A stretch of DNA of 64,000 nt, taken from assembly GCA_017164015.1 (NCBI GenBank), contig CP071065.1, forward strand, positions 434,001 through 498,000. Direction: 5' to 3'. Below the pieces are notes generated by a model. That model was not told the DNA's origin and ran no database searches. It saw only the letters and a program-made list of their open reading frames with translations. A program made the position numbers and the translations under genes. Source of the stretch: Nostoc sp. UHCC 0702 (GTDB taxonomy: Bacteria > Cyanobacteriota > Cyanobacteriia > Cyanobacteriales > Nostocaceae). How positions within the stretch are numbered: position 1 is the first letter of the stretch; each line of letters starts with the position of its first letter. Below, in pieces: positions 23,264-32,735 of the stretch.

Positions 23264-24682
23264 TCAGTCAACTCCTGAAGTTGACAACGCCTCACTAATT
23301 TGATGTCGTGCCAGCGCTTGCCTGAGACGCTCCACCTCAGCCCTTAGCCGTGCATTCTCCTCCTTCAATGCCTCCATGTCATCCTTTTTATCCACAGCCT
23401 GCCTAATTACCTTCTTCCGGTTCTCCAAACTGAACCACTTCTGATAAATCTCAGTGTGAATCTCTACCGAATGCCCCAAATTATCAGCAGCAGCTTTAAT
23501 TGGAATGCCCATCATATGCGCTCGAATTGCCCAAGCATGGCGTAAATCATAGGGCGTAAACGGAATTTTTACACGCCTAAACCATGACGAGCAATTAACC
23601 CTAATAGTGTTGATATCTGTAAAAGCAGTTCTGCCATCAGTTTGAGCTTTCAAAAGTTCCAAAGCTTCAGCATTCTTCAAATCAAATAAATTAACCCATT
23701 CAGGATGTAAAGGTAAAGTTTCCCTATAACCAGTCTTAGTATCTGGGTGAACCTTCCATGTATTATCTTTATTTTCAGGACTCAACCACCAGTCAATTTC
23801 AGGACTTACAAATAATTCTCTTGGGCGTAATCCATAAGTTGCAAGCATACCATAAACCCACTCCCACATCTTCCAACTGTCTAAGCAATTCTTTTTAATA
23901 GTTAAGCTTCTAGTCAACGAATATCGATGAAAATATTCATAATATTTAGTTATATCTTCATCACTAGGAATATCTCTCGCCTGGCTCTTAGGTTGTGTAA
24001 CTTTCAACTTTTCAAGATTAAAACTAGTTAGATTCAAAGTTGCTTTTAAGACTTTTAACGATTTAACAGCGCTGTATTTAGCACTGTCATTTGTAATTTT
24101 TGCAAGTTTTTGTTCAATCTCCGATTGAGTCAGCAAGGTATCCAGCCCAATCAGTCGCCGTAAATAATCTTTGTAATAGGAAAAAGTGTGTTTACTTTTC
24201 TCTGTTAACTTGCGTGTTTTGAAATACTCAATTTCCAAATCTTCTAATGCTTCACCAACAGTTTGGGGGCTGTTGTTGACCCTAGCTGTCTTCCCCAAAT
24301 ATTTTTCAGTCCACTCAAACTGTTTACGGGCCATCAGCTTGCCAAGCTCGTGTGCCTCCTCCTCTGCCGTCTTCAACCCGTCCAAACTTGCAGGGATGTT
24401 TAGTGAAATCTTGTACTGCTTAAAACCAGTTCCATTAGTGTCGCGATCGCCTGGCTTGATAGGTAGGGATGCTTGCAATTGAATGGTATCCCGTGCCACG
24501 ACCAAACCCACTTTCACCTTAGCTGCTTTCAACCGAGCCTTAGTGTCTGCCAAGCCCTTCTCAAATTTGCGCTCCAAATGCTGCCGAGTAGCTTTCATGT
24601 GTCTGTGCGTTCCTAGATAGCTGCCATCGGTAGATGCAGGCGGAGTGAAATCCTCAAAAACGTCCTGTGCCTTGCTTTCCAT
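23264..24682 (-). CDS. xisA: XisA-type tyrosine recombinase of the nifD element (472 aa)
   Basis: Site-specific recombinase expected to excise the nifD element in heterocysts. Conserved N-terminal domain (1-130, LPIKPGD and TAEEEAHELGKL), core-binding domain (about 140-230) and catalytic domain (about 235-425). Catalytic residues: Arg286 (TYGLRPREL), Tyr378-x-x-Arg381 (YDLRHAW), Gly-His404 (NLGHS) and nucleophile Tyr413. A Tyr replaces the usual His of the H-x-x-R box, as known for XisA and XisC. A leucine-zipper-like coiled coil (430-460) ends the protein. It starts about 110 bp from the nifD junction and is transcribed inward, the usual layout. It is a clear paralogue of the recombinase at 26.4 kb. 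Confidence 0.9.
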   Translation of the reverse strand: MESKAQDVFEDFTPPASTDGSYLGTHRHMKATRQHLERKFEKGLADTKARLKAAKVKVGLVVARDTIQLQASLPIKPGDRDTNGTGFKQYKISLNIPASLDGLKTAEEEAHELGKLMARKQFEWTEKYLGKTARVNNSPQTVGEALEDLEIEYFKTRKLTEKSKHTFSYYKDYLRRLIGLDTLLTQSEIEQKLAKITNDSAKYSAVKSLKVLKATLNLTSFNLEKLKVTQPKSQARDIPSDEDITKYYEYFHRYSLTRSLTIKKNCLDSWKMWEWVYGMLATYGLRPRELFVSPEIDWWLSPENKDNTWKVHPDTKTGYRETLPLHPEWVNLFDLKNAEALELLKAQTDGRTAFTDINTIRVNCSSWFRRVKIPFTPYDLRHAWAIRAHMMGIPIKAAADNLGHSVEIHTEIYQKWFSLENRKKVIRQAVDKKDDMEALKEENARLRAEVERLRQALARHQISEALSTSGVD

Positions 24683-24759
24683 TGTGTCTTAAATGTGTCT
24701 TAAAATTTAGTCCATTTAGAACAATGTTTAAGTTGAGCAAAGTTAGACGTGGACTAAAT
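24683..24759. repeat. Tandem 11-mers and inverted repeat at the element end
   Basis: Two perfect copies of TGTGTCTTAAA (24,683-24,693 and 24,694-24,704) touch the recombinase start codon and are followed by an inverted repeat ATTTAGTCCA (24,705-24,714) / TGGACTAAAT (24,750-24,759). Arm-type binding sites or autoregulatory operators for the recombinase are the likely meaning; this is inferred from position. Confidence 0.6.
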
Positions 24760-25695
24760 CTTGGGTTCACAATAGATTAAATCATAGTTCGTACAGGGAA
24801 TACCATAAGCTTCTTCCATGTGACGGCTGATGTAGTTCATCGAACGGTAGCAGTGAATCAAGTTCATCTTTACGTTCGGTGTCATCAACATTTCGTTGAT
24901 GGTGCCATCACCTGACCACTGAGCGACCACGCGCAAGCCGATTTCTTCTAACAGGATGCGGCTAGCCCAAGCATCACCACCGATGTTGTAGTCACCGATA
25001 ATAGCTACGTCATAAGGAGTACCTTCAAACTGAAGTGTACCGTCTTTCTTCGCTTGGTCAGCTCTGGTAAACACCCAGTCGCGCACCATGTCGTTAGCAA
25101 TGTGGTGTCCCAAAGACTGAGAAACACCCCGGAAGCCTTCGCAACGTACAGGAACAACTGGCTTGCCAATTTCTTTTGATGTGTTCCGAGCAACAGCTTC
25201 GATGTCATCCCCAATTAGACCGATGGGACATTCAGATTGAATGGAAACACCACGGTTGAGGGGGAAGAGTGCATCGAGTTCTTGGATCAGCTTGGTGAGT
25301 TTTTTGTCACCACCGAAAACGATGTCCCGTTCTTGGAAGTCAGAGGTGAAGTGCATTGTACCAAAGGTATCAACACCTGTGGTACCAATGTAGTAGTTAC
25401 GACGACCAGACCAAGACCAGTAACCGCAACCTACAGGGCCGTGGCTGATGTGGATCATGTCCTTAATAGGACCCCAAACCACACCCTTGGAACCTGCATA
25501 AGCACAACCACGAGCGGTCATTACACCAGGAAGAGATTTGATATTCGACTTAACGCCGCAATCGCTCTTACCTTCTTCGTATACATTTAGGTGCTTTTCC
25601 CGTTTTTTCGCTGCTTTTTCGGGATAAGCGCTTAGGACTTCCTTAATTAGTTCTTTTCTTTCTTCGATGATGTTCTGGTTTTCTGGAGGTGTCAT
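24754..25695 (-). CDS. nifD: nifD 5' portion (nitrogenase MoFe alpha subunit), interrupted
   Basis: Encodes the first 300 residues of NifD, from MTPPENQN to YGIP at about 24,796, and then 13 element-encoded residues to a stop at 24,754. The P-cluster cysteines ([14 protein letters not shown] and GPVGCGYW) and the CPIGLIGDD segment are present; the FeMo-co cysteine and histidine lie in the missing 3' part. The break after Y-G-I-P, ahead of the usual W-M-E-F/Y-N, differs from the site in Anabaena PCC 7120, where the repeat encodes W-D-Y-S-G near the C-terminus. Functional NifD requires excision. Confidence 0.95.
   Translation of the reverse strand: MTPPENQNIIEERKELIKEVLSAYPEKAAKKREKHLNVYEEGKSDCGVKSNIKSLPGVMTARGCAYAGSKGVVWGPIKDMIHISHGPVGCGYWSWSGRRNYYIGTTGVDTFGTMHFTSDFQERDIVFGGDKKLTKLIQELDALFPLNRGVSIQSECPIGLIGDDIEAVARNTSKEIGKPVVPVRCEGFRGVSQSLGHHIANDMVRDWVFTRADQAKKDGTLQFEGTPYDVAIIGDYNIGGDAWASRILLEEIGLRVVAQWSGDGTINEMLMTPNVKMNLIHCYRSMNYISRHMEEAYGIPCTNYDLIYCEPKI
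24792..24807. other. Attachment site of the nifD element (nifD 5' side)
   Basis: NifD homology ends within TATGGTATTCCCTG (sense strand, complement of 24,794-24,807): the next base reads T where an uninterrupted gene would continue TGG for Trp. The recombination core should include part of this stretch. The partner copy is outside the window. Confidence 0.6.
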
Positions 25696-25772
25696 TTTTG
25701 CCTCTCTAGCTCCTAAGGAACGGGGTAGGGAAGGGGAGGGCTAGGTGATAGCCCATCATCCCCTTTGGGGTT

Positions 25773-25789
25773 GGGGACTTGCAGTCCCC
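25773..25789 (-). promoter_or_regulatory. Hairpin in the nifH-nifD spacer
   Basis: GGGGACT / AGTCCCC form a 7-bp stem with a 3-nt loop between the end of nifH and the start of nifD. GC-rich hairpins after nifH often mark processed or stabilised nifH mRNA ends; no T-run follows. Confidence 0.5.
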
Positions 25790-25870
25790 GTGGGGATACA
25801 GGTAATCGGTAGAAACAAGGTAAAAGGTGAATTATGCAATTGTTTCCTTTTCCTTTTCCTACATCAAAGC

Positions 25871-26359
<489 letters not shown>

Positions 26360-26448
26360 CTAATAGCCGAAAAATGTTCATTTTTCACAATGTTTACCGC
26401 AATCATTGTGATGAGTTAACAGTTTTTTTATTAGGGTAAATCTAGGGT

Positions 26449-27852
26449 ATGAACAGAACACAGGAAGCATTTGCCGATTTTCAACAAACAGCCATCACTG
26501 ATGGAGGATATATAGGCAGAATGCAAGCAGTCGCAAATCAAGAAAATCACCTGACGGCAAAATTGGAAACGGAATTAAAAGCGGTAAATGCTAGACTTAA
26601 AGCTGCTAGGGTGAGTGTTTCTGTTAGGAAATCTGGAAACTCATTACAACTAAGAAGCACTTTACCCATTAAACCAGGGGATATTGATAAAAACGGTATA
26701 GGAACGAAACAATATGATATTTCTTTGGGAGTACCATTTAATTTTGATGGATTAAGTACTGCGGAAGAAGAGGCTTATGAGTTAGGTAAATTGATAGCGC
26801 GAAAACAATTTCAATGGACTGATAAATATTTAGGCAAAACTAGAATTAAAGTTCAATCACAAACAATTAGTGATTTGATTGCAGATTTCGATAGAAACTA
26901 TTTTCAAACGAGAAAGCGTACTCTTAAAAGTGAAAATACTTTTAATAGTTATCTCTATATAGCTCAAACTCACTTACCCAAGCATAAGCCAGCAATCAAC
27001 GCCAATTTTATTGAGGCTGTGCAAAATTGTGCTTCATCAGATAGTGTAAAAAATGAGTTAATTAAAGTAATTAGAGTATTATGTAAATGTTCGGGGTTAG
27101 AAGTTCCAGAGTTAAGTAATTTAAAAATTAAACAAAGTGCCAAACGCAAGCGTGAGCTACCTAATGATGCAGAAATAGAACAAAGCTATCTGAAATTTGA
27201 AACCTACGCATTGAACCGTCCGAGTAAATTGATCAGCAGGGAAGATAAAAATAATTGGAAACTGTGGCGTTGGGTATATGGCATGTTAGCTACCTATGGA
27301 TTAAGACCAATAGAAATTTTTGTTAATCCTGATATTGATTGGTGGTTATCATCAGAAAATATAATGGATACATGGCGTGTCAATGAAGAATGTAAAACTG
27401 GAGAACGGGAAGCTCTACCATTATATCCGCGTTGGGTGGAAACTTTTAACTTAAAAACAGATACAGAGGCTATTGAATTATTAAAGGCGAAAATTGCAGG
27501 AAAAATTACCAGTAAACAACTTAATTCGGCTCGACATGGTACAGACAGATGGTTTAGATTTGTGGGGATTCCTTTTCAACCCTATGATTTACGCCATGCT
27601 TGGGCAATTAGAGCGCATTTAATGGGGATTCCGATTAAAGCTGCTGCTGATAATTTGGGTCATTCGGTGAATATGCATACATCCATTTATCAAAAGTGGT
27701 TTAGTCTGGAAAATCGCAAGGTTGCCATTGAACAAGCAATTAAGAAAAAGTCTAAGGTACAAGAGTTGCAAGATATGGTTATTGAGCTTCAGCAGGAAAA
27801 TGAGAAGTTGAGAATAGAAAATGAGAGATTGCGGTTACAGACAGAAAATTAA
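26449..27852 (+). CDS. XisA/XisC-type tyrosine recombinase of the nifH element (467 aa)
   Basis: Expected to recombine the two 15-bp repeats and restore nifH. Same three-part layout as the nifD-element enzyme, with shared blocks TLPIKPGD, AEEEAYELGKLIARKQFQWT, WVYGMLATYGLRP, YDLRHAWAIRAH and IPIKAAADNLGHS. Catalytic residues: Arg286, Tyr379-x-x-Arg382, His405, Tyr414; again Tyr replaces His in the H-x-x-R box. The two proteins diverge most in the core-binding region (about 135-235), which fits different target sites. A coiled coil (435-465) ends the protein. Start is 110 bp inside the repeat, transcribed inward. More AT-rich codon use than the nifD-element enzyme. Confidence 0.9.
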   Translation: MNRTQEAFADFQQTAITDGGYIGRMQAVANQENHLTAKLETELKAVNARLKAARVSVSVRKSGNSLQLRSTLPIKPGDIDKNGIGTKQYDISLGVPFNFDGLSTAEEEAYELGKLIARKQFQWTDKYLGKTRIKVQSQTISDLIADFDRNYFQTRKRTLKSENTFNSYLYIAQTHLPKHKPAINANFIEAVQNCASSDSVKNELIKVIRVLCKCSGLEVPELSNLKIKQSAKRKRELPNDAEIEQSYLKFETYALNRPSKLISREDKNNWKLWRWVYGMLATYGLRPIEIFVNPDIDWWLSSENIMDTWRVNEECKTGEREALPLYPRWVETFNLKTDTEAIELLKAKIAGKITSKQLNSARHGTDRWFRFVGIPFQPYDLRHAWAIRAHLMGIPIKAAADNLGHSVNMHTSIYQKWFSLENRKVAIEQAIKKKSKVQELQDMVIELQQENEKLRIENERLRLQTEN

Positions 27853-27992
27853 GAGTTAATGCGGATAATGAATTAAATATGTATAGGTCAAGCCGATATC
27901 CGATATAATTTGTGATATAGGAATTGATTTTTACTGGCAAATATCCAAAGGTACAAAGCAAGAAAAATTTCAGATAAGGAATTTTATAAATT

Positions 27993-28595
27993 ATGCCTTA
28001 TAGTCAATTTACTAATATTAGTAAGGTTAAAGAAGCTTTTGGGCTAAAGACACAGGAAGGTGGACGATTTCTTCCTGATATCCAAAAAATTGAAGTATCT
28101 GCCACACTAAAGGCATATTTGGAAGAAAGTATACCACTTGCTTCTTCTGCTAGTGAAAAAGCCCGTTCAGAAGGTATTATTTACCCAGTTTTATTAGAAG
28201 TGAGAAGGATATTAAATCGGCAAGTTAGCTTATTTTCTGGAGAAGATTTTACAGTTGATGAATCAGTTGGACTGAATGGAATGTGTGATTTTCTGTTAAG
28301 TCGTTCCACTGAAGTATTAGAAATAGAAGCACCTGTACTTGTACTTGTTGAGGCAAAAAAGGCTGATTTAAGAACTGGATTTGGACAATGTATTGCAGAG
28401 ATGGTAGCTGCACAAAGATTTAATGCGGCAAAAAATCGCCCAATTTCGATTATTTATGGTTCAATTAGCAGTGGTACACAGTGGCGATTTCTCAAGTTAG
28501 AAAATGATATCGTGACTATTGATTTGCTAGATTATCCTCTCCCACCAGTGGAAGAAATTGTGGCTATGTTAGTTTGGATGCTGCAAAATGGATGA
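27993..28595 (+). CDS. PD-(D/E)XK nuclease-like protein (200 aa)
   Basis: A restriction-type fold is suggested by GMCDFLL (catalytic Asp about 99) and, after a strand, VLVLVEAKKAD (Glu-x-Lys about 118-120), followed by a helix with G-x-G-Q-C-I-A-E-M, as in HsdR N-terminal-like and related single-domain proteins widespread in cyanobacteria. Such lone domains often respond to or degrade foreign DNA, but no partner methylase or helicase is nearby. Follows the recombinase gene by 140 bp on the same strand. Confidence 0.7.
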   Translation: MPYSQFTNISKVKEAFGLKTQEGGRFLPDIQKIEVSATLKAYLEESIPLASSASEKARSEGIIYPVLLEVRRILNRQVSLFSGEDFTVDESVGLNGMCDFLLSRSTEVLEIEAPVLVLVEAKKADLRTGFGQCIAEMVAAQRFNAAKNRPISIIYGSISSGTQWRFLKLENDIVTIDLLDYPLPPVEEIVAMLVWMLQNG

Positions 28596-28637
28596 TAAAT
28601 GTTAGCTTAAGAAAAATCTGTAAACCGAACTGAATTT

Positions 28638-28892
28638 ATGAGCATACAAATTAGCATCGAACTTCCCAATGGTGTGTTTTCAGCACTCCGCAGTAACCCA
28701 GAAACGTTTGTTCAGGAAATGCGTTTAGCGGCGACTGTGAAATGGTATGAGGTTGGTATGGTTTCTCAATCTAAAGCTGCGGAAGTTGCTGGAGTGAGTC
28801 GTCACCAATTTCTAGAAGTACTCAATCGCTATAATGTTTCACCTTTTCAAGTGACTTCCGAAGAATTAGCCCAGGAGTTAGAGCGTGACTAG
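28638..28892 (+). CDS. UPF0175 family protein, antitoxin-like (84 aa)
   Basis: IELPNGVFSALRSNPETFVQ, then a helix with KWYEVGMVSQSKAAEVAGVS and R-H-Q-F-L-E-V-L is the UPF0175 signature; the C-terminal half is an HTH-like DNA-binding element. The family is usually an antitoxin whose gene overlaps a DUF3368/PIN-type toxin gene directly downstream. Here no toxin frame follows on this strand, so it appears orphaned. It lies 42 bp after the nuclease-like gene and may be cotranscribed with it. Confidence 0.85.
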   Translation: MSIQISIELPNGVFSALRSNPETFVQEMRLAATVKWYEVGMVSQSKAAEVAGVSRHQFLEVLNRYNVSPFQVTSEELAQELERD

Positions 28893-28972
28893 ACGATTTG
28901 ATCCCTGTAATAACCCACATTTCTATTAACACAATCGTACTCACTTTCAAAAACATTAAATTCAAATTACAA

Positions 28973-29620
28973 CTACAAAGGATTGACTACAACACGCACT
29001 TTTAGCTGATCACTACTATAATTACTTAAATCACTAATCAATCCTTCAGGATTTTTAAGATGACGGTCAGGATCATAAATAAAACATAATAGGTATTCAC
29101 AATTTGGATGATTTTTATATTTAGCAATATCTATAAGTAATTCTTCACCAATTTTTTCGTCTTTTAGAGTTTTACTAGTATACTTGACTTCTACAGCTAT
29201 TTTTTCTGCTTTTAGTAAGAAATCTATTCTGGATGAACTACCAGCAAAACTAGGAACTACTTCTTCTCTTATTACGTCTTCAAAATCAATTGTTAAAAGG
29301 GCATGTAATAAGTCTTGTGTATCATATTCATCATTAATTCTTAAAGTATCTCTAATTTTTCCCCTATCTAAATGCCTTCTTTCCAACTGTTTGGCAATCA
29401 AATGAAACCGCTGGCAAATAATAATAAGCCTATCTATAGCTTTATCTATAGTTGTTTTTTCATAAATTTTTTCAGATAAGTAAATTTCTACTTCCTTTAA
29501 AGATAGAGCATGATTGACAGCATTAAGAACCTCATTATTAATTCTACCTATTTCAAATACGGGGTCTGGAGGATCTTTACCCTCTACTTCATAGTGATAA
29601 AATATATCCGCAAAAATCAT
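28973..29620 (-). CDS. PD-(D/E)XK nuclease-domain protein (215 aa)
   Basis: N-terminal helical region (1-115) precedes a nuclease core: SSSRIDFLLKAEKIAVEVKY (about 128-147) supplies the Asp and Glu-x-Lys triad, then a helix LLIDIAKYKNH and strand YLLCFIYDPDRHLKNPEGL. This layout occurs in REase-like C-terminal domains of predicted defence proteins. It follows a small gene by 21 bp on the minus strand, opposite to the rest of the nifH element cargo. Function not established. Confidence 0.7.
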   Translation of the reverse strand: MIFADIFYHYEVEGKDPPDPVFEIGRINNEVLNAVNHALSLKEVEIYLSEKIYEKTTIDKAIDRLIIICQRFHLIAKQLERRHLDRGKIRDTLRINDEYDTQDLLHALLTIDFEDVIREEVVPSFAGSSSRIDFLLKAEKIAVEVKYTSKTLKDEKIGEELLIDIAKYKNHPNCEYLLCFIYDPDRHLKNPEGLISDLSNYSSDQLKVRVVVNPL

Positions 29621-29641
29621 ATTTTGTTTTGATAAAATACA

Positions 29642-29890
29642 TCAGAAATTTATTAAAATATTGATCAATTCTTGGGGAGAAGAGAAGGCTTCAGGTATTC
29701 TTAAATCCCAAAAAGTTTCCTGTATATTAGACACAATGTTGAAGAGAGCTTGTGTAACTTCATCGTGCCTGTAGTAAAAACCGTAGCCTTCTTGAGGCCG
29801 TAAGTACTTATAATCCATGTTATATTGTTGGATTTTAGCTCTAAAGAACCTGTTTAAGTAATTTTGAACCTCTGGTAAATAACTTTGCAT
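29642..29890 (-). CDS. Small partner of the nuclease-domain gene (82 aa)
   Basis: Begins MQSYLPEVQNYLNRFFRAKI; helical with an aromatic centre (EGYGFYYRHDEV). It is the first gene of a two-gene minus-strand unit with the nuclease-domain protein. No recognised family. AGAGAGAAAT lies before the ATG. Confidence 0.55.
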   Translation of the reverse strand: MQSYLPEVQNYLNRFFRAKIQQYNMDYKYLRPQEGYGFYYRHDEVTQALFNIVSNIQETFWDLRIPEAFSSPQELINILINF

Positions 29891-31105
<1,215 letters not shown>

Positions 31106-31465
31106 TTACTTGTTGACAATAGCGCCTTTGACATTGGAGACGCGAGACATTGCAGCGCTGATATCATCAGCTGAAACTCCATTTGTAGCCATTGCATCAC
31201 TCAGGTGTTTTGTAACTGCCTCGAAGTGTTGGGGCTGTACACTCATACCTGTGTGGGTTTTGTCCATTGGACGACCTGCGTATTCCTTTGGCCCTTCAAG
31301 TAGCTGAGCTAAGAAAGCGATAAAATGACCGCGTTGCTTTGCCAAATCTGTCTTAGCGAAAAACGGACTAACGCTACCGTCTGCTAAGATGCGTTTGTGC
31401 AAATCTTCAACTACTTTCTCAATTGTTGCTTGTCCGCCAATTTTGTCGTATAGTGTTGCGCTCAT
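31106..31465 (-). CDS. glbN: Cyanoglobin, group I truncated hemoglobin (119 aa)
   Basis: Group I truncated hemoglobin: LYDKIGGQATIEKVVEDLH at the start, FF at the B helix region, TDLAKQRGHFIAFLAQLL for the E helix, GRPMDKTHTGM, and QPQHFEAVTKHL with the proximal His in the F helix. Length 119 is normal. The gene sits between nifU and nifH, the position described for glbN in Nostoc commune, so expression with the nif genes and a role in oxygen binding near nitrogenase or the membrane is likely. Cotranscription is inferred. Confidence 0.93.
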   Translation of the reverse strand: MSATLYDKIGGQATIEKVVEDLHKRILADGSVSPFFAKTDLAKQRGHFIAFLAQLLEGPKEYAGRPMDKTHTGMSVQPQHFEAVTKHLSDAMATNGVSADDISAAMSRVSNVKGAIVNK

Positions 31466-31658
31466 ATCCTGATTCCTTTGAAGCGAGTTGGATGAAATTC
31501 GCGCTTAGGTGCTGTATACCTTCGCGTATGTGCTTTAGCTGTTTGTTGTCAGTAGGAATAAAGCATTGATGAGAAGACAATTGTATCGGTCAAATCCTAC
31601 TTTCTGTTTCTGGCTGTTGCACATTAAGGTGTATTTGTGCTGTGAGTAAATCTTGGCG

Positions 31659-32567
31659 CTATGGCTCAACCGCTTCGACTATCAAGTTCTTGCTGACGCG
31701 ATCCTGTAACCTGGCTTCGATCGCAATCTTCAAAGTTGCTGTGCTGCTCGAGCAAGAACCGCAAGCACCTTGAAGTAGGACTTTCACGCGATCACCATCT
31801 ACATCATACAGTTCTACGTCTCCCCCGTCGGCGATCAGCACGGGACGAACTTCTTCATCGAGTACTTTCTGAATCAGAGCAATTTTTTGAACGTTGGTCA
31901 GCGGTCGTTGCTTAGAGTTAGCTATATCTGTAGTGACTTTTACGCTATAATCTTTGTTGAGAGCAGGCGCAGTTGCTTCTTCCCTTACAGATTTAATAAT
32001 ATCATCAATGTTTGCTAAACAGGAACCGCATCCGCCACCAGCTTTTACATAATTTGTTACCTGTTCAGCATCAGTGAGGTTATTTTCGATAATCACGCGC
32101 CGAATTTTCGACTCGCTGATGCCAAAGCAACTGCAAACTAGCGCACCTTCATCATCGTCATCATGGGCGGCGAGGGGAATGCCTCGATAATTATAGATAG
32201 CGGCTTCTAGCGCTTCTTGACCCATAACTGAGCAATGCATTTTAGCTTCTGGCAAACCGCCAAGGTAGTTAGCAATGTCTTTATTGGAGACTTTCAAAGC
32301 TTCGTCTAAGGTTAAACCTTTGATCATTTCAGTCAAGGCACTAGAAGAAGCGATCGCACTTGTACAGCCAAAGGTTTGAAAACGAGCATCTAAAATCTGA
32401 TCAGATGCGACTTCCACTTTCAAGTGCAATCTTAAAGCATCACCGCAAGCAATGCTACCCACTTCTCCCGTGGCAACTTTCACCCCAGGTTCGTCGGTTT
32501 CTTCGATAGCTCCCTGATTCTTCGGCTCGTAAAACAGTTCTAATACTTTATCTGTGTAGTCCCACAT
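31659..32567 (-). CDS. nifU: NifU, Fe-S cluster assembly scaffold (302 aa)
   Basis: Three-domain scaffold that builds Fe-S clusters for nitrogenase with sulfur from NifS. The N-terminal IscU-like domain (1-130) has the ligand cysteines in GSIACGDAL, FGCTSAIASSSAL and KMHCSVMG; the central 2Fe-2S domain (about 140-195) has CSCFG and GGGCGSC; the C-terminal NFU domain (about 225-300) has QGACGSCSSST. Full length. Lies between nifS and glbN on the minus strand, separated from nifS by a repeat tract. Confidence 0.96.
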   Translation of the reverse strand: MWDYTDKVLELFYEPKNQGAIEETDEPGVKVATGEVGSIACGDALRLHLKVEVASDQILDARFQTFGCTSAIASSSALTEMIKGLTLDEALKVSNKDIANYLGGLPEAKMHCSVMGQEALEAAIYNYRGIPLAAHDDDDEGALVCSCFGISESKIRRVIIENNLTDAEQVTNYVKAGGGCGSCLANIDDIIKSVREEATAPALNKDYSVKVTTDIANSKQRPLTNVQKIALIQKVLDEEVRPVLIADGGDVELYDVDGDRVKVLLQGACGSCSSSTATLKIAIEARLQDRVSKNLIVEAVEP

Positions 32568-32576
32568 GAATTTTGT

Positions 32577-32735
32577 CCGTTGTCAGTTGTCAGTTGTCAG
32601 TTGTTAGTTGTCAGTTGTCAGTTGTTGGTTGTCAGTTGTCCTTCGTCATTAGTCATTTGTCGCAAACTAATGACCAATGACTAATGACTATTGACTAATG
32701 ACTATTGACTAATGACTATTGACTAATGACTGTTC
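32577..32735. repeat. Short tandem repeat tract between nifU and nifS
   Basis: Heptad-type runs of GTTGTCA (32,580-32,640) followed by ATGACTATTGACTA runs (32,670-32,735), the short tandem repeats usual in Nostocales. The second run extends into the 3' end of nifS and supplies its last codons. Confidence 0.85.

Larger units (their letters stand above)
1..24795. mobile_element. Large element interrupting nifD (right part only)
   Basis: Everything left of the point where NifD homology stops (about 24,795) is foreign to nif. The right end carries a XisA-type recombinase gene transcribed inward, as in known heterocyst excision elements. The left end and the 3' part of nifD are outside the window, so the element exceeds 24.7 kb and its core direct repeat cannot be defined; the nifD side of the core must lie near TATGGTATTCCCTG (sense strand). 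Gene content is virus- or plasmid-like: replicative ATPase, peptidoglycan peptidase, structural-looking genes, DpdA-like and AcrVA2-like proteins. A minus-strand block (0.9-15.9 kb, with a few plus-strand genes inside) faces away from a plus-strand block (16.3-22.9 kb). Excision in heterocysts is inferred from family knowledge. Confidence 0.85.

Noticed and set aside
25237..25590. 117-codon plus-strand frame antisense to nifD
   Set aside because: Lies wholly inside the conserved nifD coding region; a codon-usage shadow.
27779..27961. 60-codon minus-strand frame at the end of the nifH-element recombinase
   Set aside because: Antisense to the coiled-coil codons and without a start signal.
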